A stretch of 64,000 nucleotides of DNA from an uncultured Actinomycetes bacterium (GCA_900314875.1 OMWX01000001.1:62001-126000); one strand, 5' to 3'; counted from the stretch's first letter, positions 8,971 through 17,997 are shown. Notes: generated by a model not told the origin, from the sequence alone. Program-made: numbers and translations.

Positions 8971-9756
8971 TCAGGACTTGTGATATGCATAAATAATCAT
9001 GAAAATAACAAGCATAATCACAGCAAGAAAAATGCCGTACACGGTTGCCTTGAATGTCAGGCTTTTCCTTCGCAGCGGCTTAAAACCGATAAGAATAAGC
9101 CAAATATAAAGCCCTCCGAAAATAAAACCGCCCAAATGACACTGCCATGAAATATTCTTCATAAAAATCGGAAGCGAAAAGTTGATTGCGACAAAAACAA
9201 CCATAGAGCGCATATCAATTCCCAGTCTGCGATAAACGACCAGCAGAGCGCCGAACAGTCCGAAAATCGCGCCGGATGCGCCCACGGAAAAAGACAGCGC
9301 ATATTCAAATGCAGATTGAGCCAGGCTCTCAGGCTTCAGCCTGAACAAAACATCGCCGAAAACCAGGTAAAAAATATTTCCGCCTATGCCCGAAATCAAG
9401 TACAAAGCCAGAAACCTCGCATGTCCCAGCATTTTCTCCAGCGGAGGCGCAACCGCCAGCAGAGTAAACATATTGCAGATAAGATGCATAGGATTCAGAT
9501 CATGCATAAAAACGCTTGTCAGAAGCGAATACGGGTGAGTCGGAGTGTTGATATAGTTGACCGCGCCGTACCTGATCATATTGCCGTATGCATCGCGGGA
9601 AACAATATTGAGAATCACTTCGATAAGATAAACAAAAACGCAGGCAAGCATCATTATTCGGGCGGCAACCGGTCCTCCCGACTGCGCATCCTTGGCGACA
9701 AAGGAAAATATTTTGGATTTTTCCTTAACTTTTCTGCTTAAATCTTTAAAATCCAT
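8971..9756 (-). CDS. Rhomboid family intramembrane serine protease
   Basis: A 261-aa polytopic membrane protein with about six to seven hydrophobic segments. The catalytic serine motif GASGAIFGLFG is near residue 160, and the partner histidine is in WQCHLGGFIFGG near residue 207; the HDLNPMHLICNM segment matches the HxxxN region of the rhomboid core. Such enzymes cleave single-pass membrane proteins within the bilayer. About 30 hydrophilic residues precede the first membrane segment, and a poorly conserved final helix follows. The ribosome site upstream of ATG 9756 is weak (TAAAGTAAG). It diverges from the small membrane-protein gene at 9894, with a 137-bp shared promoter region. Substrates are unknown. 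Confidence 0.9.
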   Translation of the reverse strand: MDFKDLSRKVKEKSKIFSFVAKDAQSGGPVAARIMMLACVFVYLIEVILNIVSRDAYGNMIRYGAVNYINTPTHPYSLLTSVFMHDLNPMHLICNMFTLLAVAPPLEKMLGHARFLALYLISGIGGNIFYLVFGDVLFRLKPESLAQSAFEYALSFSVGASGAIFGLFGALLVVYRRLGIDMRSMVVFVAINFSLPIFMKNISWQCHLGGFIFGGLYIWLILIGFKPLRRKSLTFKATVYGIFLAVIMLVIFMIIYAYHKS

Positions 9757-9893
9757 ATTCTTACTTTAGAGCAAAAGCAATACATGAAAATCCGATTTTT
9801 TGCGCCTCGCTGCGATAAAAACGCGAAAAAGCATATAGAATAGGAGAAAGGGCGTCTGAAATGACGCAATCGTTTTCTTTGAAAGGAGCAGTT

Positions 9894-10100
9894 ATGGAGA
9901 ACAAGCAAGGCGGCGGCTGGAAGTTCTTTGCGCTTCTCTTTGGTGCGATATTGGCGGGCATTACCGGATATTACATCTATAAGCAGCAGAATCCCGAGTA
10001 TGATCCGTGGGAAGAGCCGTGGGAAAACAGCTCGTCTCCTGTTGATTTGGGAATAGAATCTCCTTCTTCCGACGAGTCTTCGGAAAACGAGTCAAAGTAA
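9894..10100 (+). CDS. Small single-pass membrane protein with an acidic tail
   Basis: A 68-aa protein: short basic N-terminus, one membrane helix (about residues 7-27, ending GYYIYKQQNP), then a very acidic Trp-containing tail with DPWEEPWENS and Ser/Glu-rich residues. Tiny actinobacterial proteins of this layout, with a D-W or DPW motif just after the helix, are common near cell-division genes; similarity to the DLW-39-type family is possible but I am not sure. The start at 9894 is set by GAAAGGAG 5 nt upstream; a longer frame from 9861 has no ribosome site. It converges on crgA and ends at a shared terminator. Function unknown. Confidence 0.7.
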   Translation: MENKQGGGWKFFALLFGAILAGITGYYIYKQQNPEYDPWEEPWENSSSPVDLGIESPSSDESSENESK

Positions 10101-10217
10101 AATTCAAAACATAAGACTCGAATCAAATATTTGAAGAACGCATTTGAGTTGAAGAATGTATTTGAGGCAATTATTCAAATCAAATATTCTTCAAAATGAT
10201 TAAAAGTGATTAAAAGA

Positions 10218-10247
10218 AAAAGGGTTCGCGATGAACCCTTTTTTGTT
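10218..10247. terminator. Bidirectional terminator between the small membrane gene and crgA
   Basis: Stem 10218-10227 with 10233-10242 (arm AAAAGGGTTC), 5-nt loop, T-rich on both strands. The 100 bp before it contain AT-rich imperfect repeats of ATTTGAAGAA, partly inverted (10127-10196), and the 40 bp after it repeat GCTTTAA(C/T) units. Confidence 0.85.
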
Positions 10248-10300
10248 TGTTTGTTGCCTTTCAAGCTTTTAATGCATTAATGCTTTAACGCTTTAATGCT

Positions 10301-10690
10301 TTAACGCCACCAGAGACACAGCACAAATCCGACGAACATGATTCCGAATCCGACAGTCAGATTCCAGTTGCCGATGGCGGGAATCGGATACTTGCTTGTA
10401 AGATAATAAGTCACAATCCAAATCAGTCCCACAACCAGGAAGAAGCAGATAAGCGGAACAAACCATGCCGGATTTGACTTGGTTCCCTCAATCGCTTTCT
10501 GCACGCGGCGATTTTCTTCCTCTTCCCGCTGCAGGATGCGCAGCTGCTGTGCGGACAGTCCTTCTTCATCTTCCTTGTTTAGGTATGCTTTCGCCTTGCT
10601 TACGGCATCGTCGGCTGCGCTTTGAGCATCCGATTCGAATTCGGTCGAAGTTCCGGTTTCGATGTCATTCTTTTCTTTTTCGTCGGTCAT
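10301..10690 (-). CDS. crgA: Cell division protein CrgA
   Basis: A 129-aa two-pass membrane protein of the actinobacterial divisome. The first 70 residues are acidic and disordered. The conserved part follows: NPAWFVPLICFF starts helix 1, then TYYLTSKYPIPAIGNWNLTVGFG joins to helix 2 and a C-terminal LWWR. YPIPxxGNWNL is diagnostic for CrgA. In mycobacteria CrgA bridges FtsZ, FtsQ and the septal synthases. The start at 10690 has GAGGAG 9 nt upstream. The acidic N-terminal extension is longer than in mycobacterial CrgA. It diverges from the DUF881 gene; the neighbourhood of crgA, DUF881, sortase and the glutamine amidotransferase is conserved in actinobacteria. Confidence 0.93.
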   Translation of the reverse strand: MTDEKEKNDIETGTSTEFESDAQSAADDAVSKAKAYLNKEDEEGLSAQQLRILQREEEENRRVQKAIEGTKSNPAWFVPLICFFLVVGLIWIVTYYLTSKYPIPAIGNWNLTVGFGIMFVGFVLCLWWR

Positions 10691-10782
10691 TATAGAATCT
10701 CCTCAACTTAAACTAATGCCTATATTATCGGATAGAGCGGATTACCCGGCGACAATCGGGCAAAAATCAACTACGATATATT

Positions 10783-11829
10783 GTGCGGCAAATTTTTGCG
10801 AAACGAATACAGCGAAAATATTTTGCGAAACAGGCAGGTCTGATATTGCAGAATGACATACGCGGGGAAAATTTTGAAACCCCGGAAACCCTGGAAACCC
10901 CGGAATTTCCGAAAGTTCCGGAAATCCCGGAAATCTTGGAAACAGAGGCAGTGCGGGAAGCTGCTGCCTTTTTTTCGCCTGCTCGAAAAACGGATGCTTT
11001 CAAGACGGCTTCCGGTGAGTCTGTCTCGGCTGATATGACCGATATATCTGATATATCTGCTTCTGAAGCAACAAGCCGTCCAAAAATTCGCGGCCGCCAT
11101 AAAATATCATCAAAACAAAGCTTTCTGAACAATATAACCGCATTTGTCATATGCGCTGTGACAGGCTGGATTTTCGCGCTTAATGTCGTTTCAAACGGTT
11201 CGATTACCGTTGCGGCAGACACTGAAAACCTTTTGTCGGCAAGACAGAAAACTGTTGACAATCTGAATTCTGACGTCAAAAACTTGTCGGGACAAATTGA
11301 AGAATTAAGCCGGACGGCAGGCATGTCGGTTTCGGAAACGACGCAAAACAGCGGGGCGGATTCAGGCAAAACATACATTTCGGCAGTAACAGGTTCCGGA
11401 ATTACGGTAACTCTGAATGATTCGCCGCTTTGGTCTCAGAGAATCGGCAGTTCGGATTCGCTGACAAACGTCAACGATTACGTGGTTCACCAGCAGGATG
11501 TGGAAGCAGTTATGAACGCGCTGTGGAAAGGCGGCGCGGAAGCCATGATGATTCAGGATCAGAGGGTTTTCTCCACAACGGCAGTCAGGTGCGTCGGAAC
11601 GGTTCTTCTTGTCGAGGGAAAACAATATGCTCCCCCGTATGCGATTAAAGCTATAGGACCTCAAGACGGAATGCTGCGCGCTCTGTTTGAATCGAAAGCC
11701 GTGCAGACTTACTTGGAATATGTGAGAGCAGAAGGACTCGGGTTTCAATTCTCGCGGGAAGAATCCATGACATTTCCCGAAACGGTTCCGATGCTTCAAA
11801 GCATGAAATATGCGAAAATAAAAGAATAA
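10783..11829 (+). CDS. DUF881 family membrane-anchored protein
   Basis: About 348 aa if translation starts at the GTG at 10783; a TTG at 10846, seven bases after AGGCAGG, is an alternative start. Residues 30-52 are a Pro/Glu repeat (ETPE, LETPE, VPEIPE) encoded by about 9-bp tandem repeats at 10869-10945. One membrane helix follows near residues 112-132, then a short coiled coil, then the extracellular DUF881 domain with GSGITVTLNDSP, VHQQDVEAVMNALWKGGAEAM and a C-terminal EGLGFQFSREES. DUF881 proteins sit beside division and peptidoglycan genes, and their function is not settled. It lies 73 bp upstream of the sortase gene and may be cotranscribed. Confidence 0.85.
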   Translation: MRQIFAKRIQRKYFAKQAGLILQNDIRGENFETPETLETPEFPKVPEIPEILETEAVREAAAFFSPARKTDAFKTASGESVSADMTDISDISASEATSRPKIRGRHKISSKQSFLNNITAFVICAVTGWIFALNVVSNGSITVAADTENLLSARQKTVDNLNSDVKNLSGQIEELSRTAGMSVSETTQNSGADSGKTYISAVTGSGITVTLNDSPLWSQRIGSSDSLTNVNDYVVHQQDVEAVMNALWKGGAEAMMIQDQRVFSTTAVRCVGTVLLVEGKQYAPPYAIKAIGPQDGMLRALFESKAVQTYLEYVRAEGLGFQFSREESMTFPETVPMLQSMKYAKIKE

Positions 11830-11902
11830 ACTTGCAAGCGGGCGAAAAAATAGGGATTGTGCCGGTAAGGTACGCCCGTTTTGCGTGCGGGAAAGAGAAA
11901 AC

Positions 11903-13150
11903 ATGACTCAGCTCAGGCATAACTCCTCGCCGCGCAAATCAGGCGCGGCCGGCAAAATTTATGCCGTTTTCGAGCTTTTAACCGAAATTTGTTTCGTTGC
12001 TGCTTTTATTGCGGTTTTTTATCTTGTCTGGCAGTTCTGGTGGACAGGAGTGAAATCGGAGCAGGTGCAGAATGAGGTTTTAAGTTCTGTAAATTGGGAA
12101 GAACCGAAAAATGACGGCAACGGATCGTATTCGATAGCTCCTCCGCAGGGAGGAGAGCCGCCTGTAGAGCCAGCAGCCGCACAGCACGGCAGCATTGTCG
12201 CGGAAATGTATGTTCCAAGGTTCGGAAGCACATGGCATCGCAATGTGGTTCAGGGCACGGAACAGTCTCAGCTGAATCTGCACGGAACAGGGCATTATGA
12301 GGATACGCAAATGCCCGGCGAAAAGGGCAATTTTGCGGTTGCCGGACATCGAGGCGGGTACGGGCAGCCGTTTGCTGACGTTGACAAATTCCGCGCAGGC
12401 GACGCGATTGTCGTGCGCACGAAGAATTACTGGTTTGTGTACAAATATTCCGGCAATGAAATCGTGCAGCCCAATCAGACAGACGTTCTCTCGCCTGTTC
12501 CCCATTATCCGGGCAAGACTGCGGACAATTATTACATCACTCTTACCACATGCCATCCCAAGTACGGACCTGAAGCTGATACTCAGCGGTGGATTGCATA
12601 CGGGCAGCTGTCGTACTGGGCGAAGGTTTCCGACGGGATTCCCGGCGAGCTGGCGACAACCGATTCGTCAGGCAAAACCAAATTCACGCAAAACGGTTCT
12701 CCCAGCATTGCCGCACATCTGCCCGAGCTGTCAAAGCTGTTTGCCGGACTTATGATTTTCTATGCGGTTTTGCATGTTTCTGCGGCAATCGCATGGCAGT
12801 ATCCGGCTTTGCGCAGAAGAAAACGCGGCAAATCGGATGATAGACCGCTCGAAAGCGCTGCAGTCGGAGTCGCAGTCAAAACTGCGCAGTCTGCTCAAAG
12901 AAAGCGTTCGGGCAGTGTTTCGGGCAGAGGCTCGGGCAGAGGGGATGAACGTCTTGAGAACGGCAGAAGAAACAGTCTGTCGATTTTCTCGCTTATAGCG
13001 CGAATCCAGCCGGGCGTAAAGCCTGTTCGGATAATTGAGAATATTGTGCTGATATTGGCTGCGATTACTGCTTTGTTTGAATGGTTTTACCCGTGGGCGG
13101 CAACGTCGATTCCTTATCTGAGCTTTATTTCGCACTACGTGTCTGTCTGA
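11903..13150 (+). CDS. srtE: Class E sortase
   Basis: A 415-aa membrane transpeptidase that anchors LPxTG/LAxTG-type proteins to peptidoglycan. A membrane helix lies near residues 22-45. The sortase domain follows, with catalytic His in AGHRGGYGQPF, Cys in TLTTCHPKYG and Arg in TQRWIAYG. Most class E sortases end near there; this one continues for about 150 residues with a second membrane segment, a basic Ser/Arg/Gly-rich loop (RKRSGSVSGRGSGRG) and a final hydrophobic segment, so it probably has three passes. The start is ATG 11903 after GAAAGAG. Its substrates are not in this window. Placement beside crgA, DUF881 and the amidotransferase is the usual actinobacterial context. Confidence 0.92.
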   Translation: MTQLRHNSSPRKSGAAGKIYAVFELLTEICFVAAFIAVFYLVWQFWWTGVKSEQVQNEVLSSVNWEEPKNDGNGSYSIAPPQGGEPPVEPAAAQHGSIVAEMYVPRFGSTWHRNVVQGTEQSQLNLHGTGHYEDTQMPGEKGNFAVAGHRGGYGQPFADVDKFRAGDAIVVRTKNYWFVYKYSGNEIVQPNQTDVLSPVPHYPGKTADNYYITLTTCHPKYGPEADTQRWIAYGQLSYWAKVSDGIPGELATTDSSGKTKFTQNGSPSIAAHLPELSKLFAGLMIFYAVLHVSAAIAWQYPALRRRKRGKSDDRPLESAAVGVAVKTAQSAQRKRSGSVSGRGSGRGDERLENGRRNSLSIFSLIARIQPGVKPVRIIENIVLILAAITALFEWFYPWAATSIPYLSFISHYVSV

Positions 13151-13321
13151 TGCGCGATTTTTATTTCTGATTTTTTGATTTCTCGCGCGTTCTGATATTT
13201 TCCCGATTTGCCGCATTTCGGCTTTATTCGGCTGTTTGTCCGGCTGCTGTTCAGGCGTTATTTTGCGGAAAAATAACGCTGTTTGCCGGACTTGAACAAG
13301 GATTCGGGTATTGTTTTTGTT

Positions 13322-13969
13322 ATGGAACATGCTCGAATTCTTGTTATAGACAATTATGATTCGTTCGTTTACACGATTGTCGGATATCTTCAGACGCTCG
13401 GAGCGCAAACGACTGTTGTAAGAAATGATGCGTTTGACGCTGAAAAGTATGATTTGTCCGATTTTGACGGCGTTCTTATCTCTCCCGGACCCGGAAATCC
13501 CGACGAATCGGGCTGCAGTCGCGAAGTGCTTCAAATGTGCCTGGAAATAAAAAAGCCCGTTATGGGAGTGTGCTTGGGGCTTCAGGTTATCGGCGACCTG
13601 ACCGGCGGTTCGATAATTAAGGCTCCCGTGATTCGGCATGGAAAAACAAGCATGATAAAGCATGACGGAAAGGGCGTTTTTGAAGGTATTTCTTCGCCTG
13701 TGGAAGTTACAAGATATCATTCCCTGGTAATAGATCCCGAAACTGTTCCTGACTGTCTGGAAGTTTCGGCGACCGCTTGCGACGACGGCACGATTCAGGC
13801 CGTAAGGCATAAAACTCTGCCTGCGGAAGCGGTTCAGTTCCATCCCGAATCGGTAATGACAAAAGACGGATACAGGCTTTTTGCGAACTGGCTTGTTTCA
13901 TGCGGACAGACTAATGCCGTCGAAGCGGCGGAAGGGCTTAAGCCGAAAGTAGCTCCCGCAGAAGAATAA
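13322..13969 (+). CDS. Class I glutamine amidotransferase (TrpG/PabA type)
   Basis: A 215-aa glutaminase subunit. The triad is visible: nucleophile Cys in GVCLGLQVIG near residue 85, and His-Glu in AVQFHPESVMT near residue 180; the oxyanion motif ISPGPGNPDESG is intact. Proteins of this type supply ammonia to anthranilate synthase or aminodeoxychorismate synthase. No partner synthase is in the window, so the pathway is open; its position after sortase matches the orphan pabA/trpG-like gene found beside pknB in other actinobacteria. The start at ATG 13322 is chosen because the motif-bearing region begins at once (ILVIDNYDSF). No good ribosome site is present, so the start is moderately certain. 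Confidence 0.9.
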   Translation: MEHARILVIDNYDSFVYTIVGYLQTLGAQTTVVRNDAFDAEKYDLSDFDGVLISPGPGNPDESGCSREVLQMCLEIKKPVMGVCLGLQVIGDLTGGSIIKAPVIRHGKTSMIKHDGKGVFEGISSPVEVTRYHSLVIDPETVPDCLEVSATACDDGTIQAVRHKTLPAEAVQFHPESVMTKDGYRLFANWLVSCGQTNAVEAAEGLKPKVAPAEE

Positions 13970-14203
13970 TGCGGTGAAAAGCCGCAAACAGCTTTGAAAA
14001 TAAACTGCGCGCCCGCCTTTTGCATTCGCCTTTCGTATTCGCTTCAAACAGCCGTCTTTTGCAACTGTCTTTCGCAGCTGCCGCGCTGCCTGCGCCTTCT
14101 GTGATGTCGTGCTGCCGCGCTGCTGTGCTGTCGCGAAAATATTGGCAAAAGCAGTAAAAGCACAGTAAAAAAGCATTAAAAAGAGTATAAGCAAAAGAGC
14201 ATA

Positions 14204-14235
14204 AAAAAGAGCCGGAAAGCTTCCCGGCTCTTTTT
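14204..14235. terminator. Terminator after the amidotransferase gene
   Basis: Perfect stem 14204-14215 with 14224-14235 (arm AAAAAGAGCCGG), 8-nt loop, T-rich on both strands. The 230 bp between gene and terminator contain AGCAGTAAAAGCA-like degenerate repeats and no gene. Confidence 0.85.
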
Positions 14236-14306
14236 GAGCAAAGATAAATTTTGATTGGAGCGGGCAAAGTTTGCTGTAAAAATTTGCAACAAAACATTTG
14301 CCGCAG

Positions 14307-14380
14307 AGCCTCTTGTCAGGCTCGAACTGACGACCTTTCGCTTACAAGGCGAATGCTCTAGCCAACTGAGCTAAAGAGGC
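14307..14380 (-). tRNA. tRNA-Thr (anticodon TGT)
   Basis: Read on the minus strand, the 7-bp acceptor stem GCCTCTT/AAGAGGC, D arm GCTC/GAGC, anticodon arm TTCGC/GCGAA with loop CTTGTAA, and T arm GTCAG/CTGAC with TTCGAGC all pair. The anticodon is TGT, reading ACA (Thr). The discriminator base is T and the CCA end is not encoded. No integrase or attachment-site duplication lies beside it. Confidence 0.96.
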
Positions 14381-14565
14381 AAGTGTTTTGCGAGGAAGAA
14401 CCTCACAAAACAAATATTATACATCAAATCTGCATACAAATCAAATGCTTAAAATGCATATTAAAAATGCATACTGAAATGTGCAGTCGAAATGCGATTT
14501 GGAATGCGATCGGAATATATGCCGGAGCGCATAAAACGAACCTCATTTAACCGCGCTAAATCGCA

Positions 14566-15555
14566 TTAAGTAAGCGGATTAGGCTTGCCTTTTGCTCCGA
14601 TTGAAGGCTTAACCGACGGGTCGCCGATCTGATTCTTTTCTATGCCGAGAGCCTTAAGCAGCGCTTCCTCATTCTGCAGACCGCTGGCGTCAAGGTCGTC
14701 AATCCAGTAATTGCCGTTGATAAGCAGCGTGGGAGTAGTCATAGAACCTTTGGAAGAACCGGTCGTATGCTGCAATTCGGGACGCGTGGGCGTGTAAACG
14801 CGCAAAGCCTCAACCCATTCCGCGTATGTTCCGTCGGTGCATTTGTCGGCCACATCCCTGTTTACTCCGGCTTTAACCGCGCGATCCTTTATCTGCGCAT
14901 CTGTTACGGGAGAGTAATTTGTCTCGTCGGGCTGGAAGTCGGCGTCAAACAGAGAGGAAATGAAATCCAGCACATGGTCGGGATCGTTTTGAGCCACGTA
15001 AACAACCGCCGCAGCGGTTCTGGACGAATACTGATCGCCCTTGCTCAGACGGTCAAGGAATGCATTGGGGTGAATTTCGACATTAATCTGACCGGCTTCA
15101 ACCATCTTCTTCAGATCTTCGTCGATAGAACGGTTAATCTGACCGCATCCCGGGCAGAGGAAATCCATGTATTCCTCCAAAGTCGGCGTGTCGCTGACCG
15201 GATTGTTCACGCCATTTTTAGACAGAATAAAACCGCCGGTGTCAGTAGCGTTGCTCGGCTTGTTGTCTTTGACGGCCAGCTCGGTGGCATGGCTCTGCTT
15301 GTAATTGTTCCAAAGCACAAAACCGGTAATGGTAAGACCGATAATCGCGATAATCGAAACGACAACGACTCCGATTATCGTCTGAGTGCGGCGATCGCGC
15401 GCTGCCTGCGCCTCCTGTGCTTCCTTTTCGGCCTGCTGCTGCTCTTTTCGGGACAGCTTTTTCGTCTGCTGTGATTTTATATTCGATTTGGCATTCGAAT
15501 TTGCGCCGGCTTTTGAGGTGCCGGCTTTTTTGCTGCCGTTTGGCTTGTCGCTCAT
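14566..15555 (-). CDS. Membrane-anchored DsbA-like thioredoxin-fold protein
   Basis: A 329-aa protein: basic/Gln-rich cytoplasmic segment of about 60 residues, one membrane helix (about 63-85), then an extracytoplasmic DsbA-type domain. The redox motif is FLCPGCGQI near residue 136, and the cis-proline loop is TTPTLLINGNYW near residue 275. This is the layout of actinobacterial DsbA-family oxidoreductases that form or rearrange disulfides in exported proteins. No VKOR/DsbB-like partner is visible in the window, so its electron acceptor is unknown. The start at 15555 has GAAGGA 8 nt upstream. The C-terminus is a short Lys/Pro-rich tail. It is transcribed alone. Confidence 0.88.
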   Translation of the reverse strand: MSDKPNGSKKAGTSKAGANSNAKSNIKSQQTKKLSRKEQQQAEKEAQEAQAARDRRTQTIIGVVVVSIIAIIGLTITGFVLWNNYKQSHATELAVKDNKPSNATDTGGFILSKNGVNNPVSDTPTLEEYMDFLCPGCGQINRSIDEDLKKMVEAGQINVEIHPNAFLDRLSKGDQYSSRTAAAVVYVAQNDPDHVLDFISSLFDADFQPDETNYSPVTDAQIKDRAVKAGVNRDVADKCTDGTYAEWVEALRVYTPTRPELQHTTGSSKGSMTTPTLLINGNYWIDDLDASGLQNEEALLKALGIEKNQIGDPSVKPSIGAKGKPNPLT

Positions 15556-15738
15556 TTTTGTCCTTCAAATAAAATCGCATGACGCCGGATTTCTTTTTGA
15601 AACGCGGCAAGTCCGTGCTTATTCAATAAACTGCTTATTCAATAGTATGACATCAATAATAAGAAATGAGCAGAACAATCCCCGGAATGTGCATAACTGC
15701 AAAACAGCTTCCGGCTGCGCGAAAAATTAATCCGAGAA

Positions 15739-15777
15739 TTAAGCAAAATAGTTAAGCAAAATAGTTAAGCAAAATAA
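15739..15777. repeat. 13-bp tandem repeat, three copies
   Basis: Units 15739-15751, 15752-15764 and 15765-15777 (TTAAGCAAAATAG, the last base varying) abut the stop codon of the kinase gene, whose TAG read on the minus strand is at 15778-15780. The array could have arisen by slippage and may contain extra in-frame stops. Confidence 0.9.
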
Positions 15778-17997
15778 CTAAGCCAGCGGCTGCCAGCTTA
15801 TGATGCTTCCCTGAGCATATCGAATAAACAAAACAACGGTTGCGACCAGAGCAAAACACAGCGCAAAAATCGTTTTATTCTTAAATCGTCCGTCTGTTTC
15901 CGTCGAAGCGAAAATCGAGCCGATTCCCGCGCTGATTGCGGTGTTGTCGCGAAGAATTATGTGTATAAAAGGCGTAAGGCAGCTCGCCGAAAGAAGCGTT
16001 CCCTGAAATGATTTCGCGCTTACGGAAGGCAGGTTGAGAAGCGGATTGATGCTGCCTTGCGGAAAACCGACTGAAGGAACATTCGAATTCATTGTGCCTG
16101 CCGCAACCGAAAGAACCGACAAAGCCGCAGATACGGCAAAATAAGTCAGAATCGGCTTGAAAGCGTATCGCACCGAAAGAATCATATGCCACGGAATTGA
16201 GATGACGGACACGGCCGTATCGGTTTTTCTTTTAATGCCGTTGTTTTTCATGCGCCGCAGTCTTGAAGCTTCCGAAGCCGTGCCGAAAAGCGCGAGAAGC
16301 CATAAAATAAACGGGATTATGAAAAAACAGTGCGCGGGGAAAAGCGCGGCCGCAAAAGCTGTCGGAACTGCCAGCGCGGCGACGGGCAGGATTCTGTTTC
16401 TGAATCTGCTGTTCTGCGGTTCGCTGACTCTTGTCGGATCTGCAGGCGTCTGAACGGGCGTATTCTGCGCATATTGATTTTGTGCGGCATGATTCTGCGG
16501 ATCGGAATATTGCGCATAAGCAGGCTGTTCGTAAGCAGGCTGCGCAGAAGCCGGCTGCGGATAAACAGGCTGCGCGGCAGGAGTCTGCATAAGGGAAGTT
16601 TGTGCTGGAGAATCCTGCAAAAAAGGATTCTTTACAGTCGGATTGAGCGAGCCGGCGTTTTGAGTTGAAACAACTCTCGGTTTGCGGGTTTCCTCGTTTG
16701 CGTTTGCGATTCCGGCTGCGTTGCGGGCGGCTATGTTTTGCAGTGCCGTATTCTGTGTTGCCGTATTTCCTGATTCGGGCATTGCTTTTGTCGCTGCGAT
16801 TTGTTCTCCGGTTTCGGCAGTGTTATCGGCAGTATTTATTGCAATATTGTCCGCAATGCCGTCCCTGATCGGCTGCATAACCGAAGTCGGAACTGCCGCA
16901 TTGGGCTTATTTCCCGGCGAATCCTGCATTTTTGTCTGAATTGCGCGAGTTTCCGGCAGTTCGGACTGTTCCCGATCATTCCACACTTTTCTGTAATTAT
17001 GATTTGTATCAGCATTCGCGGATTCGGCATTGTTTAAACCCTCATTGTTCAAACCCGCATTGTCTGCGTTTGCGATGCCCGCATTCGCATTGTCCGCGTT
17101 GTTGAGTACTCCGGGGAAATTATCCGAATTCAAATCTTCCCACAAAGACATGTTTTTCGCGTCTTCGCTGATAACCGCAAGCAATTCCTGGGCGCTGCAT
17201 CGCAATTCTCTGTCGGGATTGAGAGCCGACCTGAAAGCGGCAGCCGTACGGGGAGGAAGTCCCGAAAGATTGGCGTTTCCGCTCATTTCGCGCTCTAAAA
17301 CCGCCATCATCGGATGCGTTCCGAAAATCGGCCGTCCCGTTGCCGCAAAAGCCAGAACGGCAGCCGTTGACCACCAGTCGGTCGCTTCGTCGGACTCGGC
17401 CCCGTCAATAACCTCGGGAGCGATAAAGCCGGGCGTTCCCATAACAAGACCCGTGCTGGTCACATGCGTCTGCCCTTCCTCCATTGCAATTCCGAAATCC
17501 ACAAGAACCGGTCCGGTCGGAGAAATCATAACGTTTGTCGGTTTAATATCGCGATGAATAATATTCGCTTCATGCACCGCGTCGACCGCGTCTATAAGCT
17601 TGGAAGCCAGTCTTTCCAGGTCTTCCGCTATATATCTTCCGTTTCGTTTGATGTCTTCGCGCAGATTCGTTCCCTCAATCAGCTCAGTGACGATAAAAGC
17701 AAGCGAATCGTCCAGCTCCATATCCTCGATATGGCATACGCCCTTGTGATTCACGCTGTGCAGAGCCACGGCTTCGCGCCGCAGTCTCTCGCGAGCCACC
17801 GTATCCTGATATTCTTCGTCGCTTTCCTGCGAATCATCGGAAACATCGTTGCGCAAAATTTTCATCGCAAACAGATTTCCGCCGTCGTCGCGCACCTGCC
17901 AAACAGTGCCCATTCCGCCGCTTCCCAGGCGGTTTATAAGAGTGTATCCTCCGATTATTTCCCCCGGATTCAGGGAGTATGCCGTCATATCCGTCAT
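15778..17997 (-). CDS. Ser/Thr protein kinase with a multi-pass C-terminal membrane domain
   Basis: A 739-aa protein. The kinase domain (residues 10-280) has the G-loop GSGGMGTV, the lysine in FAMKIL, the catalytic loop HRDIKPTNV, DFG, and GTPGFIAPEV, so it should be active. Next comes a 270-residue disordered linker rich in Asn/Ala (repeats of NADNA, GLNN) and then Gln/Pro/Ala (QPAYEQPAYAQ). The end carries about five hydrophobic segments from PVAALAVPTAF to the C-terminus. It lacks PASTA or other known sensor domains, so the membrane part may be the sensor. The start at 17997 has AGGAAAGAGGG upstream. It is not in the pknA/pknB cluster and is transcribed alone. Substrates unknown. Confidence 0.9.
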   Translation of the reverse strand: MTDMTAYSLNPGEIIGGYTLINRLGSGGMGTVWQVRDDGGNLFAMKILRNDVSDDSQESDEEYQDTVARERLRREAVALHSVNHKGVCHIEDMELDDSLAFIVTELIEGTNLREDIKRNGRYIAEDLERLASKLIDAVDAVHEANIIHRDIKPTNVMISPTGPVLVDFGIAMEEGQTHVTSTGLVMGTPGFIAPEVIDGAESDEATDWWSTAAVLAFAATGRPIFGTHPMMAVLEREMSGNANLSGLPPRTAAAFRSALNPDRELRCSAQELLAVISEDAKNMSLWEDLNSDNFPGVLNNADNANAGIANADNAGLNNEGLNNAESANADTNHNYRKVWNDREQSELPETRAIQTKMQDSPGNKPNAAVPTSVMQPIRDGIADNIAINTADNTAETGEQIAATKAMPESGNTATQNTALQNIAARNAAGIANANEETRKPRVVSTQNAGSLNPTVKNPFLQDSPAQTSLMQTPAAQPVYPQPASAQPAYEQPAYAQYSDPQNHAAQNQYAQNTPVQTPADPTRVSEPQNSRFRNRILPVAALAVPTAFAAALFPAHCFFIIPFILWLLALFGTASEASRLRRMKNNGIKRKTDTAVSVISIPWHMILSVRYAFKPILTYFAVSAALSVLSVAAGTMNSNVPSVGFPQGSINPLLNLPSVSAKSFQGTLLSASCLTPFIHIILRDNTAISAGIGSIFASTETDGRFKNKTIFALCFALVATVVLFIRYAQGSIISWQPLA

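Noticed and set aside
8584..9150. Plus-strand frame of 188 codons between glgP and the rhomboid gene
   Set aside because: It starts within the glgP terminator, overlaps the rhomboid gene antisense for 180 bp, has no ribosome site and translates to Ala/Arg/Ser low complexity.
14307..14380. tRNA as an integration site
   Set aside because: No integrase, no duplicated tRNA end and no change in gene content on either side.
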